A stretch of 64,000 bases of DNA, from the NCBI GenBank assembly GCA_949752745.1, contig OX457029.1, forward strand, positions 46,730,000-46,793,999. Direction: 5' to 3'. The stretch is from Protula sp. h YS-2021. Lineage: Eukaryota > Annelida > Polychaeta > Sabellida > Serpulidae. Every line of letters starts with the position of its first letter. The first letter of the stretch is position 1. The notes under the pieces were generated by a model. The model was not told the DNA's origin. It was given only the letters and a program-made list of their open reading frames with translations, and made no database searches. Below are positions 35,244-45,430 of this stretch, piece after piece. The position numbers and the translations under genes are program-made.

Positions 35244-36346
35244 TGTTGAATGTCTGTTTCTTTCACCCAACTGTTAAACTTGTTTGGCCAACCTAACCAC
35301 TTGACAAATAATTCTTTCACACCTCCTCCTCGTCTTTTACGTGTTTTCAAGACTTTTTCAATTCTATAAATAGATTCAATATCTTTGGTCACTTTCTGCA
35401 GTTCTTCTTCATAGAAATGACCATCAATATCTTCGTCTAAAAAGTCTTTCACACGATATAAATGTATTCCTTGCTTCTTACAACGATGTGTGACAATGAA
35501 GACTTCTTGCGTCCATTTGATGTGATAATCCCGTTGAAACACATATTTAATGTGAGAAATGCGAACATGATCACCAATGTTAAATTTGTACTTCTTCTTC
35601 TTCTTCGGTTTCAATTTCAGTTTGTCAACATACATATACTTCCACACTTTTGATTCGTTGTCTTTACGAATCTCGGCTGGAGCATATTTATTAGGAAGAG
35701 AACCATGAGGTCTATGGTTGTAATTGTACACCAAGTCTGGAAGAATGTCTAAGTAACGGTAAGTTTGATTATGTAGAAAATACCGATACATCATTCCCTT
35801 CAGAGTACGAATGACTCTTTCAGCAAAGTTAGCTTTGGTTTCATTCTTTGTGGTATAAGCATGAATGCCTTCTTTCTTCAAAAATGCTTTTACCCATCTG
35901 TTTTTAAATTCTGTTCCTTTATCAGACCTTAGAGTTCGCGGTCTTCGTCGTGTGTCATGAAAAATCTTTTGGAAAGCTTGTATGACGCTGGTATGTGATT
36001 TATTAGGTATTGGCTGTACCCAGACATATTTGGAAAACACATCAATGACAATGAGTAAAAAGCGTATGTCATCATTATAGGGAGCTATGTTTCCCATATC
36101 AGCCAAATCAATATCCCACATGTCATCAATACCGCGTGTAATGACACGTTGTCTTTTGAACCTGTATTTGACAGGTTGGAGTAAACTGAAAGCATCTTGA
36201 TCCTGCAACCATTTCTTCACTTGTGACTGTGTGACTGGTTGATTATGTTTTCGTAAGATGTGATACAGTTTGTAAGGACCAGCAAATGCTCCAGGCTGTC
36301 CAGGTTTGAAGTAAATATTGGTCAAGTAGTCTTTCCACGTCGACAT
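35240..36346 (-). CDS. INT: DDE integrase with chromodomain, element 2
   Basis: The 368-residue protein keeps the catalytic residues (DIDLADM, RSDKGTEF, FAERVIRTLK) and the C-terminal chromodomain (YRIEKVL, FVKWLGWP). Compared with element 1 it has one Lys fewer in the Lys run and one extra Gly before the chromodomain. The start is at 36346. An upstream AT-rich TTATAAAATAAAAG may serve as both poly(A) signal and TATA box. Confidence 0.94.
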   Translation of the reverse strand: MSTWKDYLTNIYFKPGQPGAFAGPYKLYHILRKHNQPVTQSQVKKWLQDQDAFSLLQPVKYRFKRQRVITRGIDDMWDIDLADMGNIAPYNDDIRFLLIVIDVFSKYVWVQPIPNKSHTSVIQAFQKIFHDTRRRPRTLRSDKGTEFKNRWVKAFLKKEGIHAYTTKNETKANFAERVIRTLKGMMYRYFLHNQTYRYLDILPDLVYNYNHRPHGSLPNKYAPAEIRKDNESKVWKYMYVDKLKLKPKKKKKYKFNIGDHVRISHIKYVFQRDYHIKWTQEVFIVTHRCKKQGIHLYRVKDFLDEDIDGHFYEEELQKVTKDIESIYRIEKVLKTRKRRGGGVKELFVKWLGWPNKFNSWVKETDIQQ

Positions 36347-36451
36347 GATCACACCGAATGAAAACCACCTTCTCAACAGAACAGCTTTTATTTTATAACT
36401 CAACCAACATCACTTAACTAACATGCATTTATAACTTAACTAACAAGTTTT

Positions 36452-36784
36452 TTACAAATCAAGTATAGATACAATGGTATGAATCACTGGAGACCATTGG
36501 TCTTCAATGAACACTAACCAATGACTGAGTTCATCCAATGTAATAGCATCTACACCATATTTCTCACAACGTTGATTTGCATTCTCTAACACTTTATCTA
36601 AATGCATGTAATATTTAGCTTCATTCCAATATGTATAAACAGATGCAAAATGACAAGTATGTTCTTGACACTCTTCATGTTGACAAGCAGGACAGACTAA
36701 ATAGGCAAACTTTTTTACAGCGGATAACATTTCTTCACAATAAGCTTTTTGCACAATATATTGTCTCAGTGTCATGTCCGCCAT
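36452..36784 (-). CDS. Small Cys-containing helical protein, element 2
   Basis: The 110-residue homologue of 7166-7498 has the same Cys/His cluster. An in-frame ATG-less extension to 36844 is not used because both elements align from MADMTLRQY. Confidence 0.75.
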   Translation of the reverse strand: MADMTLRQYIVQKAYCEEMLSAVKKFAYLVCPACQHEECQEHTCHFASVYTYWNEAKYYMHLDKVLENANQRCEKYGVDAITLDELSHWLVFIEDQWSPVIHTIVSILDL

Positions 36785-36885
36785 TGTGCAGTCTTGAATC
36801 AATGCAACACAAGTTAAACATACTTCAAATTTACATGTCCACACGTCTGCACACCATGACGGTTGGCAAGCAAATGAAAAAGTCT

Positions 36886-37323
36886 CTAACCCTCACACAA
36901 CATTTCTAACAACTTTCCCATAATATTCTGACCAGGATATTCAGATGACACATGTTTCACACCAGCTCCCCACCAATGATCATACGTTGCTTCAACTAAA
37001 GTTTTGTCTTTACATTCTTTCAACTTGTTGCGAAACAATACACACTGATCCAGTTTGACTTGTAAAACATCTTGCATTTTGCTTCTCTTCACTGTATGCC
37101 ATAAAGGACATGGTTTTATCCCTTTAGCAATACGTTTCGCTTCATATCCATTTCTGGATGACACAATGGCTGAAGCAATATCTGGACGGTGATGAAACAC
37201 TGCTTTCTCATATTGATACAAAGCTTCACTTGAGTTGAACACATGTCCATACTTTTCAAGTCGTGCTGGAAACATATTTGAAAGAACGTCCTTATGACCG
37301 CTGAATAGTACAAGATTCTCCAT
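36886..37323 (-). CDS. NADAR-domain protein, element 2
   Basis: The 145-residue homologue of 6546-7115 ends naturally after GQNIMGKLLEMLCEG, without the proline-rich tail. All the NADAR blocks (LFSGHKDVLSNMFP, NSSEALYQYEKA, VEATYD.WWGAG) are kept. Confidence 0.85.
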   Translation of the reverse strand: MENLVLFSGHKDVLSNMFPARLEKYGHVFNSSEALYQYEKAVFHHRPDIASAIVSSRNGYEAKRIAKGIKPCPLWHTVKRSKMQDVLQVKLDQCVLFRNKLKECKDKTLVEATYDHWWGAGVKHVSSEYPGQNIMGKLLEMLCEG

Positions 37324-37338
37324 GTTGACTTTGCTTCT

Positions 37339-37470
37339 TTATTCTGACATGTCGGTTTCTTCCTGTAATAAAATATCTTTTAATATATTTGCTACCTCTT
37401 CTATCATATTCTTTCTTTGTTTACGTTGAAACCACTCACATAAAACTAAATTTGCTAGTAAGAAAAACAT
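37339..37470 (-). CDS. Conserved 43-residue small ORF, element 2
   Basis: Counterpart of 6405-6533, starting MFFLLANLVLCEW, one codon longer. Most differences are conservative amino-acid changes. Confidence 0.4.
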   Translation of the reverse strand: MFFLLANLVLCEWFQRKQRKNMIEEVANILKDILLQEETDMSE

Positions 37471-37849
37471 GGTTATGTCTTTGAGAAACAATTCACTATG
37501 TTGTCATAAACATGATTAAAAAAGGTTTTATATAACTTACCTGATAAAGCTGCTCGGTTTCCTCTGCTTCTTTACAACAATCTCTCAAATGATCAACCAC
37601 GGTGAAATATACTTCCACATCAGTGCGAGCAGAATAAAGTGCAGCATCAAAGTCAAAGTCAGGATCTTCTTCTATTCCAGTTTTATGACATTCTCCAAGA
37701 AATCTTGAATGCAGTTCAATCACATCAAGACTATGATGTACAACATCCCAAAAAGCATCCAAATGATAAAGTTGATAGTCTGGAGTGCCACAGCAAGCAA
37801 GTTTAGCAATCATCAAGTCAATATAAGCATTTTTAAAACATGCGTCCAT
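37446..37849 (-). CDS. Small helical accessory protein, family A member 2, spliced, element 2
   Basis: Exon 1 37849-37541 (103 codons), intron 37540-37455 (86 nt, GTAAGT...CTAG, phase 0), then two codons and TAG at 37446-37448. Exon sequence matches element 1 at 6031-6354, while the intron interior does not. Confidence 0.7.
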
Positions 37850-37873
37850 CTTGTTTCAGTGTCTTGTGGGCTT

Positions 37874-38521
37874 TTACTTTGCTTCACTGACTTTAAGTAC
37901 TCCACACTTGTCGCAGAAGTTGCTTGGTTCACACAACTTGCAATTATACTTGTGGCAGTGGCAATGATAATCCTCCACATATCCACAAGCACCGCAATAG
38001 TCACAGGTAAGTCCAAGTTGATTTTGTACGTTCATGTTCTCCAACTGAACTTCAGCCAGCCTTTTCTTGGATAGCTTTGACACCTTCATCCGACCATCCT
38101 TTTGCAGCTTGATGATGGTTTTCTTGTCATGACATTCCTCACATGGTGATAGGGCTGAGTTGATGTTGTCCATCTCCTGAAGCAGTGTCTCCCATTCACC
38201 ATCATTCATGTTGATGTGATGTGTGTATTCTTTCCCTTCAAACCGTGACGTGCGCACAAAACTCACATAGCGCATATCCAAGTATGAAATGACTTCAAGC
38301 CACTTCGTTTGCGTTAAGTACAGTTTGAAGCCAATGTCGCGTAAATTTTTCAAGCTTTGGCATACAATCTTCCACAAAGATGGTGAATAAGCACACCATC
38401 TCTCTCCACGTGTGATGCGTAGAAATGGCCCATATTCTCCATGCTCCACAGTAATGGTTAAGTTAGCACTAATTTTAAAGCTGCTGCTGCGCTGCGTTGC
38501 GTTGCTTGTCTTGTTCTCCAT
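37874..38521 (-). CDS. PC4-like/zinc protein, element 2
   Basis: The 215-residue homologue of 5348-5998 starts at ATG 38521 (MENKTS). It has the same EWE.LLQEMD helix and the same Cys/His clusters (CDYCGACGY, CHCHKYNC, CDKCG). An upstream in-frame extension covers the TATA box and is not used. Confidence 0.75.
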   Translation of the reverse strand: MENKTSNATQRSSSFKISANLTITVEHGEYGPFLRITRGERWCAYSPSLWKIVCQSLKNLRDIGFKLYLTQTKWLEVISYLDMRYVSFVRTSRFEGKEYTHHINMNDGEWETLLQEMDNINSALSPCEECHDKKTIIKLQKDGRMKVSKLSKKRLAEVQLENMNVQNQLGLTCDYCGACGYVEDYHCHCHKYNCKLCEPSNFCDKCGVLKVSEAK

Positions 38522-38597
38522 GGCTGCTACAATGTACTGATGATCCACTCCCTCCAACTGTCTGCTGAGAAATGACTTCACTCTGCTGAGTTCACTC

Positions 38598-38606
38598 CCT
38601 TTTATA
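38598..38606 (-). promoter_or_regulatory. TATA box overlapping an upstream stop, element 2
   Basis: TATAAAAGG on the minus strand contains the TAA stop (38602-38604) of the next gene upstream, as in element 1 at 5298. Confidence 0.68.
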
Positions 38607-39036
38607 CCCAACTATCTGCTGAGTCAGCAAAGAACTTGCAAAGTTTTGAATTCACTTCAACTCGTCCATGGTTGAATCGGACAAGCTCTGATACATTCGT
38701 CTTCAATGGAACATCATCATCATAATGTAAAATGATTCTTGCAGCTACAACTAACATGAGCTCAACTGCCCAAATTGTATTCACGTTGATAAATGCTAAA
38801 TCAATGTCATAAGTTAACGGTAAATGTAGATCTTCACATTCACGTAGAAACGAGCGGATGAAACGATCTCTTGGAATGGTCTTTCCAACAGCTTCCCAAT
38901 GCTGATGTAAGTTCTTCACTTGCAGCATCCAATCCGATTCAAAAGCAGGAAGCTTTGAAAACACATAGTCAGCATAATTCACTTTGAAGACGTCATCCAT
39001 GGTCTCTACACATCGATGAAGAAGCAATGTTGACAT
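38602..39036 (-). CDS. Small helical accessory protein, family A member 1, element 2
   Basis: The 144-residue homologue of 4871-5302 keeps the MS...HRC.ETMDDVFKVNYAD start and the FLRECEDLH block. Confidence 0.75.
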   Translation of the reverse strand: MSTLLLHRCVETMDDVFKVNYADYVFSKLPAFESDWMLQVKNLHQHWEAVGKTIPRDRFIRSFLRECEDLHLPLTYDIDLAFINVNTIWAVELMLVVAARIILHYDDDVPLKTNVSELVRFNHGRVEVNSKLCKFFADSADSWV

Positions 39037-39068
39037 TGTAGATGGTTTTACCTCCTTTTATACAGATG

Positions 39069-39235
39069 TTACATGTAGGTTTTCATGAGATGTTTGTAAA
39101 ATCGCGGAGTCATGTCATTGAAACCGTCGAGAAAGGTTGTTGGTAAACCGTTTGTTAGCGATTGTACCATGACGCATCTATCTCTTCCAACGATAATAAT
39201 GTATCATCAAAAGTAACTGTTTCAAAGTCATCCAT
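39069..39235 (-). pseudogene. Remnant of the CARD-like gene
   Basis: The first codons from ATG 39235 (MDDFET, LEEIDAS) match the start of the element 1 gene (3713 onward). The last roughly 80 bases (39071-39150) match its 3' end up to the same stop region. About 0.9 kb between them, including the Asp run and the CARD-like segments, is missing and the join is out of frame. Confidence 0.8.
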
Positions 39236-39368
39236 GTCTATGTTGATAGCTGGTGTGTCTGACGATGCCTAAGCCTCGAGACACTACACTTATATACGAT
39301 TTTATCATGCTGAATCAACGATTTCATCATGCTGATTCAGCACAATTTTTTTTTTTTAGTTTGTTCTC

Positions 39369-40243
39369 CAGGGGGGGGGGGGGGGGTCGGTACATAGTCT
39401 GTCCTAGGGGGGGGGGTCGGTCGAAAAAATGAAAAATGTTCAGAATCGTCTGAAACGGATAAATATGCAAAAATCACAATTTCGAGGGGGGGGGGTCGAA
39501 AAAATGAAAAAAGTTCAGAATCGTCTGAAACGGAAAAATATGCAAAAATCACAATTTCGAGGGGGGGGGGGTCGAAAAAATGAAAAATGTTCAGAATCGT
39601 CTGAAACGGAAAAATATGCAAAAATCACAATTTCGAGGGGGGGGGGGGGGTCGGTCGAAAAAATGAAAAATGTTCAGAATCGTCTGAAACGGATAAATAT
39701 GCAAAGATCACAATTTCGAGGGGGGGGGGGGGGTCGAAAAAATGAAAAAAGTTCAGAATCGTCTGAAACGGAAAAATATGCAAAAATCACAATTTCGAGG
39801 GGGGGGGGGTCGAAAAAATGAAAAATGTTCAGAATCGTCTGAAACGGAAAAATATGCAAAAATCACAATTTCGAGGGGGGGGGGTCAAAAAAATGAAAAA
39901 AGTTCAGAATCGTCTGAAACGGATAAATATGCAAAAATCACAATTTCGAGGGGGGGGGGGGGGTCGGTCGAAAAAATGAAAAATGTTCAGAATCGTCTGA
40001 AACGGATAAATATGCAAAGATCACAATTTCGAGGGGGGGGGGGTCGAAAAAATGAAAAAAGTTCAGAATCGTCTGAAACGGAAAAATATGCAAAAATCAC
40101 AATTTCGAGGGGGGGGGGGGTCGGTACATAGTCTGTCCTAGGGGGGGGGGGGTCGGTACATAGTATGTCCTAGGGGGGGGGGTCGGTACATAGTCTGTCC
40201 TAGGGGGGGGGGGTCGGTACATAGTCTGTCCTAGGGGGGGGGG
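39369..40243. repeat. G-tract tandem repeat array
   Basis: Nine units of GAAAAAATGAAAAAWG, TTCAGAATCGTCTGAA (a TTCAGA/TCTGAA palindrome), ACGG(A/T)AAATATGCAAA and ATCACAATTTCGA, each followed by 8-14 G and GTCG. They are flanked by GGTACATAGTCTGTCCTAG units as in the left arm. Open frames across it are simple-repeat reads. Confidence 0.85.
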
Positions 40244-40338
40244 TTGTCGTCCTTTTTAGGCTCTGTTGCCATGGTTACACTGATTGACAGGTGGAGTGCG
40301 TTGGCTTCATGATGATTGACTCGGCCAAACCACTTTCG

Positions 40339-40680
40339 CTCCAGACTTTCGCTCCAGACAGTATGACGTCATCATGACGTCATTATCACGTCATGGAGGG
40401 CCGCGCCTATCCTTACACTTATCCTGACGTCACTTCCGCTCCAGACATGATGACGTCACTTCCACTCCAGACAGCACTTCCGGTCTAGACAACACTTCCG
40501 GTCCAGACGCTATGACGTCACTTCCAGACATGATGACGTCACTTCCGGTCCAGACATGATGACGTCACTTCCGGTCCAGACAACACTTCCGGTCCAGACA
40601 TGATGACGTCACTTCCAGACATGATGACGTCACTTCCGGTCCAGACATGATGACGTCACTTCCAGACAGTATGACGTCAT
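40339..40680. promoter_or_regulatory. ETS/CRE motif array, right arm
   Basis: Mirror of the left array, with TGACGTCA from 40364 to 40679 and perfect TGACGTCACTTCCGG composites at 40533, 40560 and 40625, plus a GCGGAAGT variant at 40424-40438. Confidence 0.75.
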
Positions 40681-40713
40681 CAAGTGGGCCAGAACTCTTG
40701 TTTCCTACCTACT

Positions 40714-40719
40714 TTAACT
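40714..40719. other. Target-site duplication TTAACT, right copy
   Basis: Exact repeat of 23777-23782 directly after the CT terminus. Confidence 0.9.
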
Positions 40720-40729
40720 TTCGTGAATA

Positions 40730-43257
40730 CGGCGGCAGATGGCTATTCCAGACTAATATTGTTCAGCGTGTACGCAACGTCGCTGTCCTGACGTTGGGAA
40801 AGAGACGTTGTTTTAACTTCTATTTGCAACCTAACTGCAACGTTAATTAAAAGTCGAATTCCATAGTTACCAAAAAAAAAACCTTCTTTGATTCGTCGGC
40901 TGCGACGTCTATCCAAAGCTGAAGCAACGTAGGAATGTTTACTGGTTAAGGGAAATGAAATAGATTTTCAAATTCTCACTTAGTGCAATAAAATCAACAA
41001 TAAATTGAGGCAAGAAAGACTGGTGTGCAAGAGCCCGGCTGGGAATATGCTTCAGAAAAGACCCCCTCCTCATACCTGCAGTCAGCGATGTTTCCGAAAT
41101 AATCGACTTCACAATGTTCCAATCATTTTTTTTTTTTAATTTAGCAAATAAATCGGCATCGATTGTATTTAAGAAATTTTAGTAAATAATGTACTGGAAA
41201 TTCGGATCTTAAAACAATCCTAATGAACTGCTCAAACCCCCTGGGGCAGCAAAATTCATTGCTGATCTATCTTCCACGCAGTGAAAAGGCTTTACATTTC
41301 TCTCGATCGAAACAAAAAGGAAAAACACACAACCGACAGTGATTTTTCTATCAAGAAATGCAACGCGTAAGGGCTGCAGCAGCATTTGCACAAGCTCTCG
41401 CATCTGCCAACAGCCACGCCGTGGATTTTACAAATGTGTACTCTGTTTGACGTACATTAAGTACGCTGGACACAGTGAACTGTTTGTGTTGGTTTTACAA
41501 GAGCGAGGCGTGGATGCAAAATATTACCTGGTCATTTCAAATACACCGAATGTTCATACAAATTATCAGCTTCAGCTACGCGCTTTTCTTGGTGTTGGTG
41601 TGAGGAGGTGCTGCTTCATAGAGTAAGTAGCAAAGCTATGTTTTCTTAAAGAAGGGTTTCCAACTGACAAAAAGGGTTTCCAACTGACAAAAAGGGTTTC
41701 CAACTAACAAAAAGGGTTTCCAACTGACAAAAAAGATTCTTAGAAAGGTTTCGAATTTGAAAAAAAAAACAACATAGTTTTGTCTGTAAATGAAAGACAA
41801 ACCAAAATCGGACCCAGAAGTATTTAAAATTCTACTTGAAATAAGAAAGTAACTTAATATTTTTTGGCGAAATATTTAATATTTCGCCTTTGAGAAACAG
41901 ATTCTCGTTATACTTTATTTTTTACTCAGCCTGTGTAGTTCGCTAACTGTTGGTGACAGAAGAAATGCTACGAGGTGAGGAGCCCAGTTGTCGCTGGATC
42001 AATTGCAGTGGATTCAATATGATCCCCTTCTTCAAGTTTATGCGAGTTTCGATGCTGGTGGCGTTGTTCCTTTGTCAGGACTTTTAGACTACTTTTAGAG
42101 AGTATTTGCAGGTCGAAAATTAACGAAGGAAAATGAACTAAAATGTCTCTCTTTTCAAACAGAATTCTATTTCTCTTTTTACAATCCAACGGTTCGAACA
42201 AATACATTAAACAGGATATTAATAGTCCTAAAACAAGTGCATAAATCAGTGGAATAAAATGCAACCGCAAGTTATGTCTGTCCTCAGAAATATATATCAA
42301 AGTATATTTGCCTTAAAAACGTGGTTGATTTTTTAATCAAAATTTGGTAAATGTTGTCATGTTCATGCTCGTCAGGGTATATGTGGAGGAGGGTAGGGGT
42401 GGGGACAGCATTCACGGTGAAGTATGTGACCTTAACGACCCACCCAACCAAACACAAAACGTTTCCATAAGTAATCCGACACCGTGGCAAATAACGTTTT
42501 TAAGCTTTCTGCGACGTTTTTTTTTTCTTTTATTATCATCATTTTTTTTTCGCTGTCGTTGCTCCGAATATAAAACGGTCAGGATTAGACTTGACTTCTA
42601 ACACAAACCAGAAAAGACACAATCAATTTCTGTAAAACTTTTCTTGCGATTTCAAGATATTTTCCAGATTTCTTCCAGGGCTCTCTATAATGCTTAAATG
42701 ATTTTAAGAGAAAAATAAAGCATTTTTTCTGATGAAGGATGCCTTTTTATGTTTTGTTTGAATTATGTTGAATTTAGTCAATAAAGTACTTCAAGATAGT
42801 TTTATACAGTTTGATTGAGTCCATTTATTCTAATGAACAAATAGTATCAAATATATTTACACGCAAAAAGGTTCGAGGGGGGGGGGACTAAATATGCTGG
42901 AGGGGGGGATAGCCATGGGTTTATATCGTATAACACATCGATTGTAATTGCAATTGAGAGTGATATCACGAATAAAGTGCGAAACCGGTGCCTTTTCCAT
43001 GACCCATTGATGTGAAAAACATCACAGGTAATTTGAGTTTTTTTTTAAATTTGAGGTAATTTGAGTTTTGGCCATTACCCATTACCGTGTAAAAATTGCC
43101 TTCAAAGAGTGGCTTCAGGATTAAGTGCCACGATAGTGTCTGATCTATGATGCATTGATATTTTTTACATTATAGGTAATTTGAATTTTGACCGTTATGC
43201 ACTATTGTACAAAACTTTTATTTCAAGTTCCCTGAAAGATCTGGCTTGCAAAGAAAT
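40730..43257. other. Host DNA, no gene supported
   Basis: AT-rich sequence. Open frames at 41339-41626 and elsewhere have no recognisable domain. A short tandem repeat AAAGGGTTTCCAACTRACAA (four copies) lies at 41650-41735. Confidence 0.55.
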
Positions 43258-43424
43258 AACTGGGGCGGATCCAGGAGGGTTCAGGGGTTGCAACCCCCCC
43301 CCCTCCTCCGAAAAAATAGAGGGTTAAACTTTGTGTTTTCGCAGAAAAAATTTAACTGCTTAACTCCGAGTTTCCTAAGTTGTCCCCCCCCCCCTCCTAC
43401 CCGAAAGTTGTATCCGCCACTGAG
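43258..43424. mobile_element. Small MITE-like repeat
   Basis: The left end CTGGGGCGGATCCA and the inverse of the right end CAGTGGCGGATACA are similar. The inside has C-runs. No coding sequence. Confidence 0.45.
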
Positions 43425-44570
43425 TAAATATAAGAAATCAAAGTACAACATATCTAAATGAGAAAAAGTATGATACAATAATAACAAAAGACCTTATGAC
43501 AAGGGTAAAACAGTTTATCCTTTACCTCTCCCCCGCCACCCCGTCCCATCACTAAAACCAACACGCAGGTGACCAATCAAATACATTACAAGCTTTGCGA
43601 GGGTGGGCGGATGGATTTGATCGTTTTAGGGCGGGGGGAAGTCTTTTCTGGGGGGGATCTTTTCCTACCTTGCCATTTTTATTGGGGGGATTCTTTCCGG
43701 GGGATCCTTTCCGAATACCGAAAAAACGAACCTTTTCCTGTACATTTTCATAGATGAACAATCGAGGGAATAAGAGTCGTCATGAATGAACCTAGCCCGT
43801 GCAACAGCGGTCAAACATTATGGGGCAATACATGACCACATGCAATTACAGTTCTGCTGACGGGGTGGAATCTATTGCCGCCCTCTTTCACTTTAAATAA
43901 AGAGAGGATTGTTACTTAAAGAAAAGAGCAAGCTTGTGATTTATTTATTTAGCAAATTAAAAGAAATCATGACCAGTTACAATCTTTTTGCTTCTTTCCA
44001 CAGATCAATGCGGCGATATCCGTCACCGCCCCGGTATTACTTTAGAGACAGTTCTGAGAATATTAAAAATTTAATGAGAAATTTGAAAAAAAAAGCATCT
44101 TGAAATTGCAGAAAAAGCTTTTCACAAATTGATTTTGCCTTCTACGTGTATAAATGAATTTACGTCATTGGCGCATTGCATTTTGTGAACGGAGTGACTT
44201 GTCGGCTACGCTTGCACTGGGTAGAAATAGCATTGTTTTTTTCTGAACGACCATGTCTTTCAGTGGCTCCCACGATGCAGTTTTGGTAACATGTTGTGCT
44301 CGGGTTAACTCTGGTAGTTTATAAGTGTACGATAGTAAACGCATTCTTTGTGGGTGGGGAGAAAGGGGGAGGGGGCCACAGATCAAAACGGAAGAATTGG
44401 CGGGAAAATGAAAAAGAAACAGCACCTAAACCACAAAAATAAGTCGGCATTTAAGGTAGCAATTTGTTAACTTCCCTGCTACATATCTGGAGTTCAGTGT
44501 TGAGGAACCCCCAAAGCAGTGTTGGCGGTTTCATTGAATACTCCTAACTCCTTGGGATGCCGTATGTGCC
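43425..44570. other. Host DNA, no gene supported
   Basis: Low-complexity G-rich stretch at 43610-43700; otherwise AT-rich with no convincing frame. Confidence 0.5.
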
Positions 44571-45143
44571 CCGGTGTAAGGAAACGTTTTGACCCCCAAA
44601 AGAAATCGACCCCCCGGTCGATTTGTTTTAAAACAAACAGACCCCCCGGTCGATTTGTTTTAAAATAAACAGACCCCCTCTGAAATGTTTAACCCTCTTA
44701 TTTTTGTTGCTTTATTTATTTCTTTCCACATATGGCCACCTTATTACTTTCTTTAATTGAAATAAAAACTATATCTATGAATAACAATTTATTTAGCAAC
44801 TAACATCTACATTTTCAACACGAAAACACTTCCAACACCACTAACATACAGTCACCAAAAAATCTGTCCAAGCTCAATTATGGCATTTCAATGGCTCAGA
44901 ATAATAGTTTTCTACATCAAGAGGTAGAAAATACTTAAAATAGTATTTAAAAACCATATGCACCTTTTTTACTTCCATTTTATATTTAAACATGATTTTT
45001 TGGAGGGGGTCATTTTATTATAGGGGAGGTCTGTTTGTTATGGCGGGCTTTCCTAAAACAAATCGACCGGGGGGTCTGTTTGTTTTAAAACATATCGACC
45101 GGGGGGTCGATTTGTTTGGGGGTCAAAACGTTTCATTACACCG
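44571..45143. mobile_element. MITE-like inverted repeat element
   Basis: Ends CCGGTGTAAGGAAACGTTTTGACCC and, inverted, CCGGTGTAATGAAACGTTTTGACCC. Inner repeats CCCCCCGGTCGATTTGTTTTAAAA appear on both sides, also inverted. About 570 bp, no gene. Confidence 0.65.
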
Positions 45144-45430
45144 GTGTAACAGCAGTATGTGCCCCAGTGTAACAGCAGTATGTGCCACCGCGCAACAGCA
45201 GAATGTGCCCCAGGTGTAACAGCAGTATGTGCCCCGGCGTAACAGCAGTATGTGCCCCGGCGTAACAGCAGTATGTGCCCCGGCGTAACAGCAGTATGTG
45301 CCCCGGCGTAACAGCAGTATGTGCCCCGGCGTAACAGCAGTATGTGCCCCGGCGTAACAGCAGTATGTGCCCCGGCGTAACAGCAGTATGTGCCCCGGCG
45401 TAACAGCAGTATGTGCCCCGGCGTAACAGC
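45144..45430. repeat. 23-bp minisatellite
   Basis: About twelve copies of GTAACAGCAGTATGTGCCCCGGC, the first three degenerate and the rest nearly identical. One TATGTGCCCCGGTGTAA unit also lies left of the neighbouring MITE, so the MITE may have landed in the array. Confidence 0.85.

Larger units (their letters stand above)
23783..40713 (-). mobile_element. Polinton/Maverick element 2, complete but decayed
   Basis: The 16,931-bp element is bounded by long inverted repeats beginning AGTAGGTAGGAAACAAG and by the 6-bp duplication TTAACT, the classic Polinton signature. Gene order matches element 1 but inverted. Lesions: polymerase frameshift at about 27583, 351-nt in-frame loss in the capsid gene at about 31538, internal deletion of the CARD-like gene, and loss of the 3' part of the zinc-rich gene. 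Integrase, ATPase and protease frames are intact. Strand follows the capsid cluster. Confidence 0.95.
39236..40713. repeat. Right terminal inverted repeat of element 2
   Basis: Inverse of the left repeat but longer: it has an extra block of nine 70-80-bp repeats (39421-40110) between G-tract units. The outer end is CTTGTTTCCTACCTACT, ending CT at 40713. Confidence 0.9.
22546..40729. mobile_element. Palindromic MITE-like repeat split by element 2
   Basis: The left end TATTCATGAAAGTTAA (22546) is mirrored by TTAACTTTCGTGAATA ending at 40729, beyond element 2. Both ends are rich in GGTTTAAC / GTTAACC repeats. Without element 2 and one target copy the repeat is about 1.25 kb. An alternative inner right end exists at 23692 (GTTAACTTTCGTGAATA), so nested or partial copies are possible. 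Microsatellites lie inside: A/C-rich at 23065-23140 and GA-rich at 23238-23276. No transposase gene is seen. Confidence 0.55.

Noticed and set aside
39429..40131. Open frames of about 130 residues on the plus strand
   Set aside because: They follow the 75-bp G-tract repeat exactly and change frame with G-run length; they are repeat artefacts.
41339..41626. 95-residue Cys-containing open frame
   Set aside because: No recognisable motif arrangement and no supporting splice or promoter signals.
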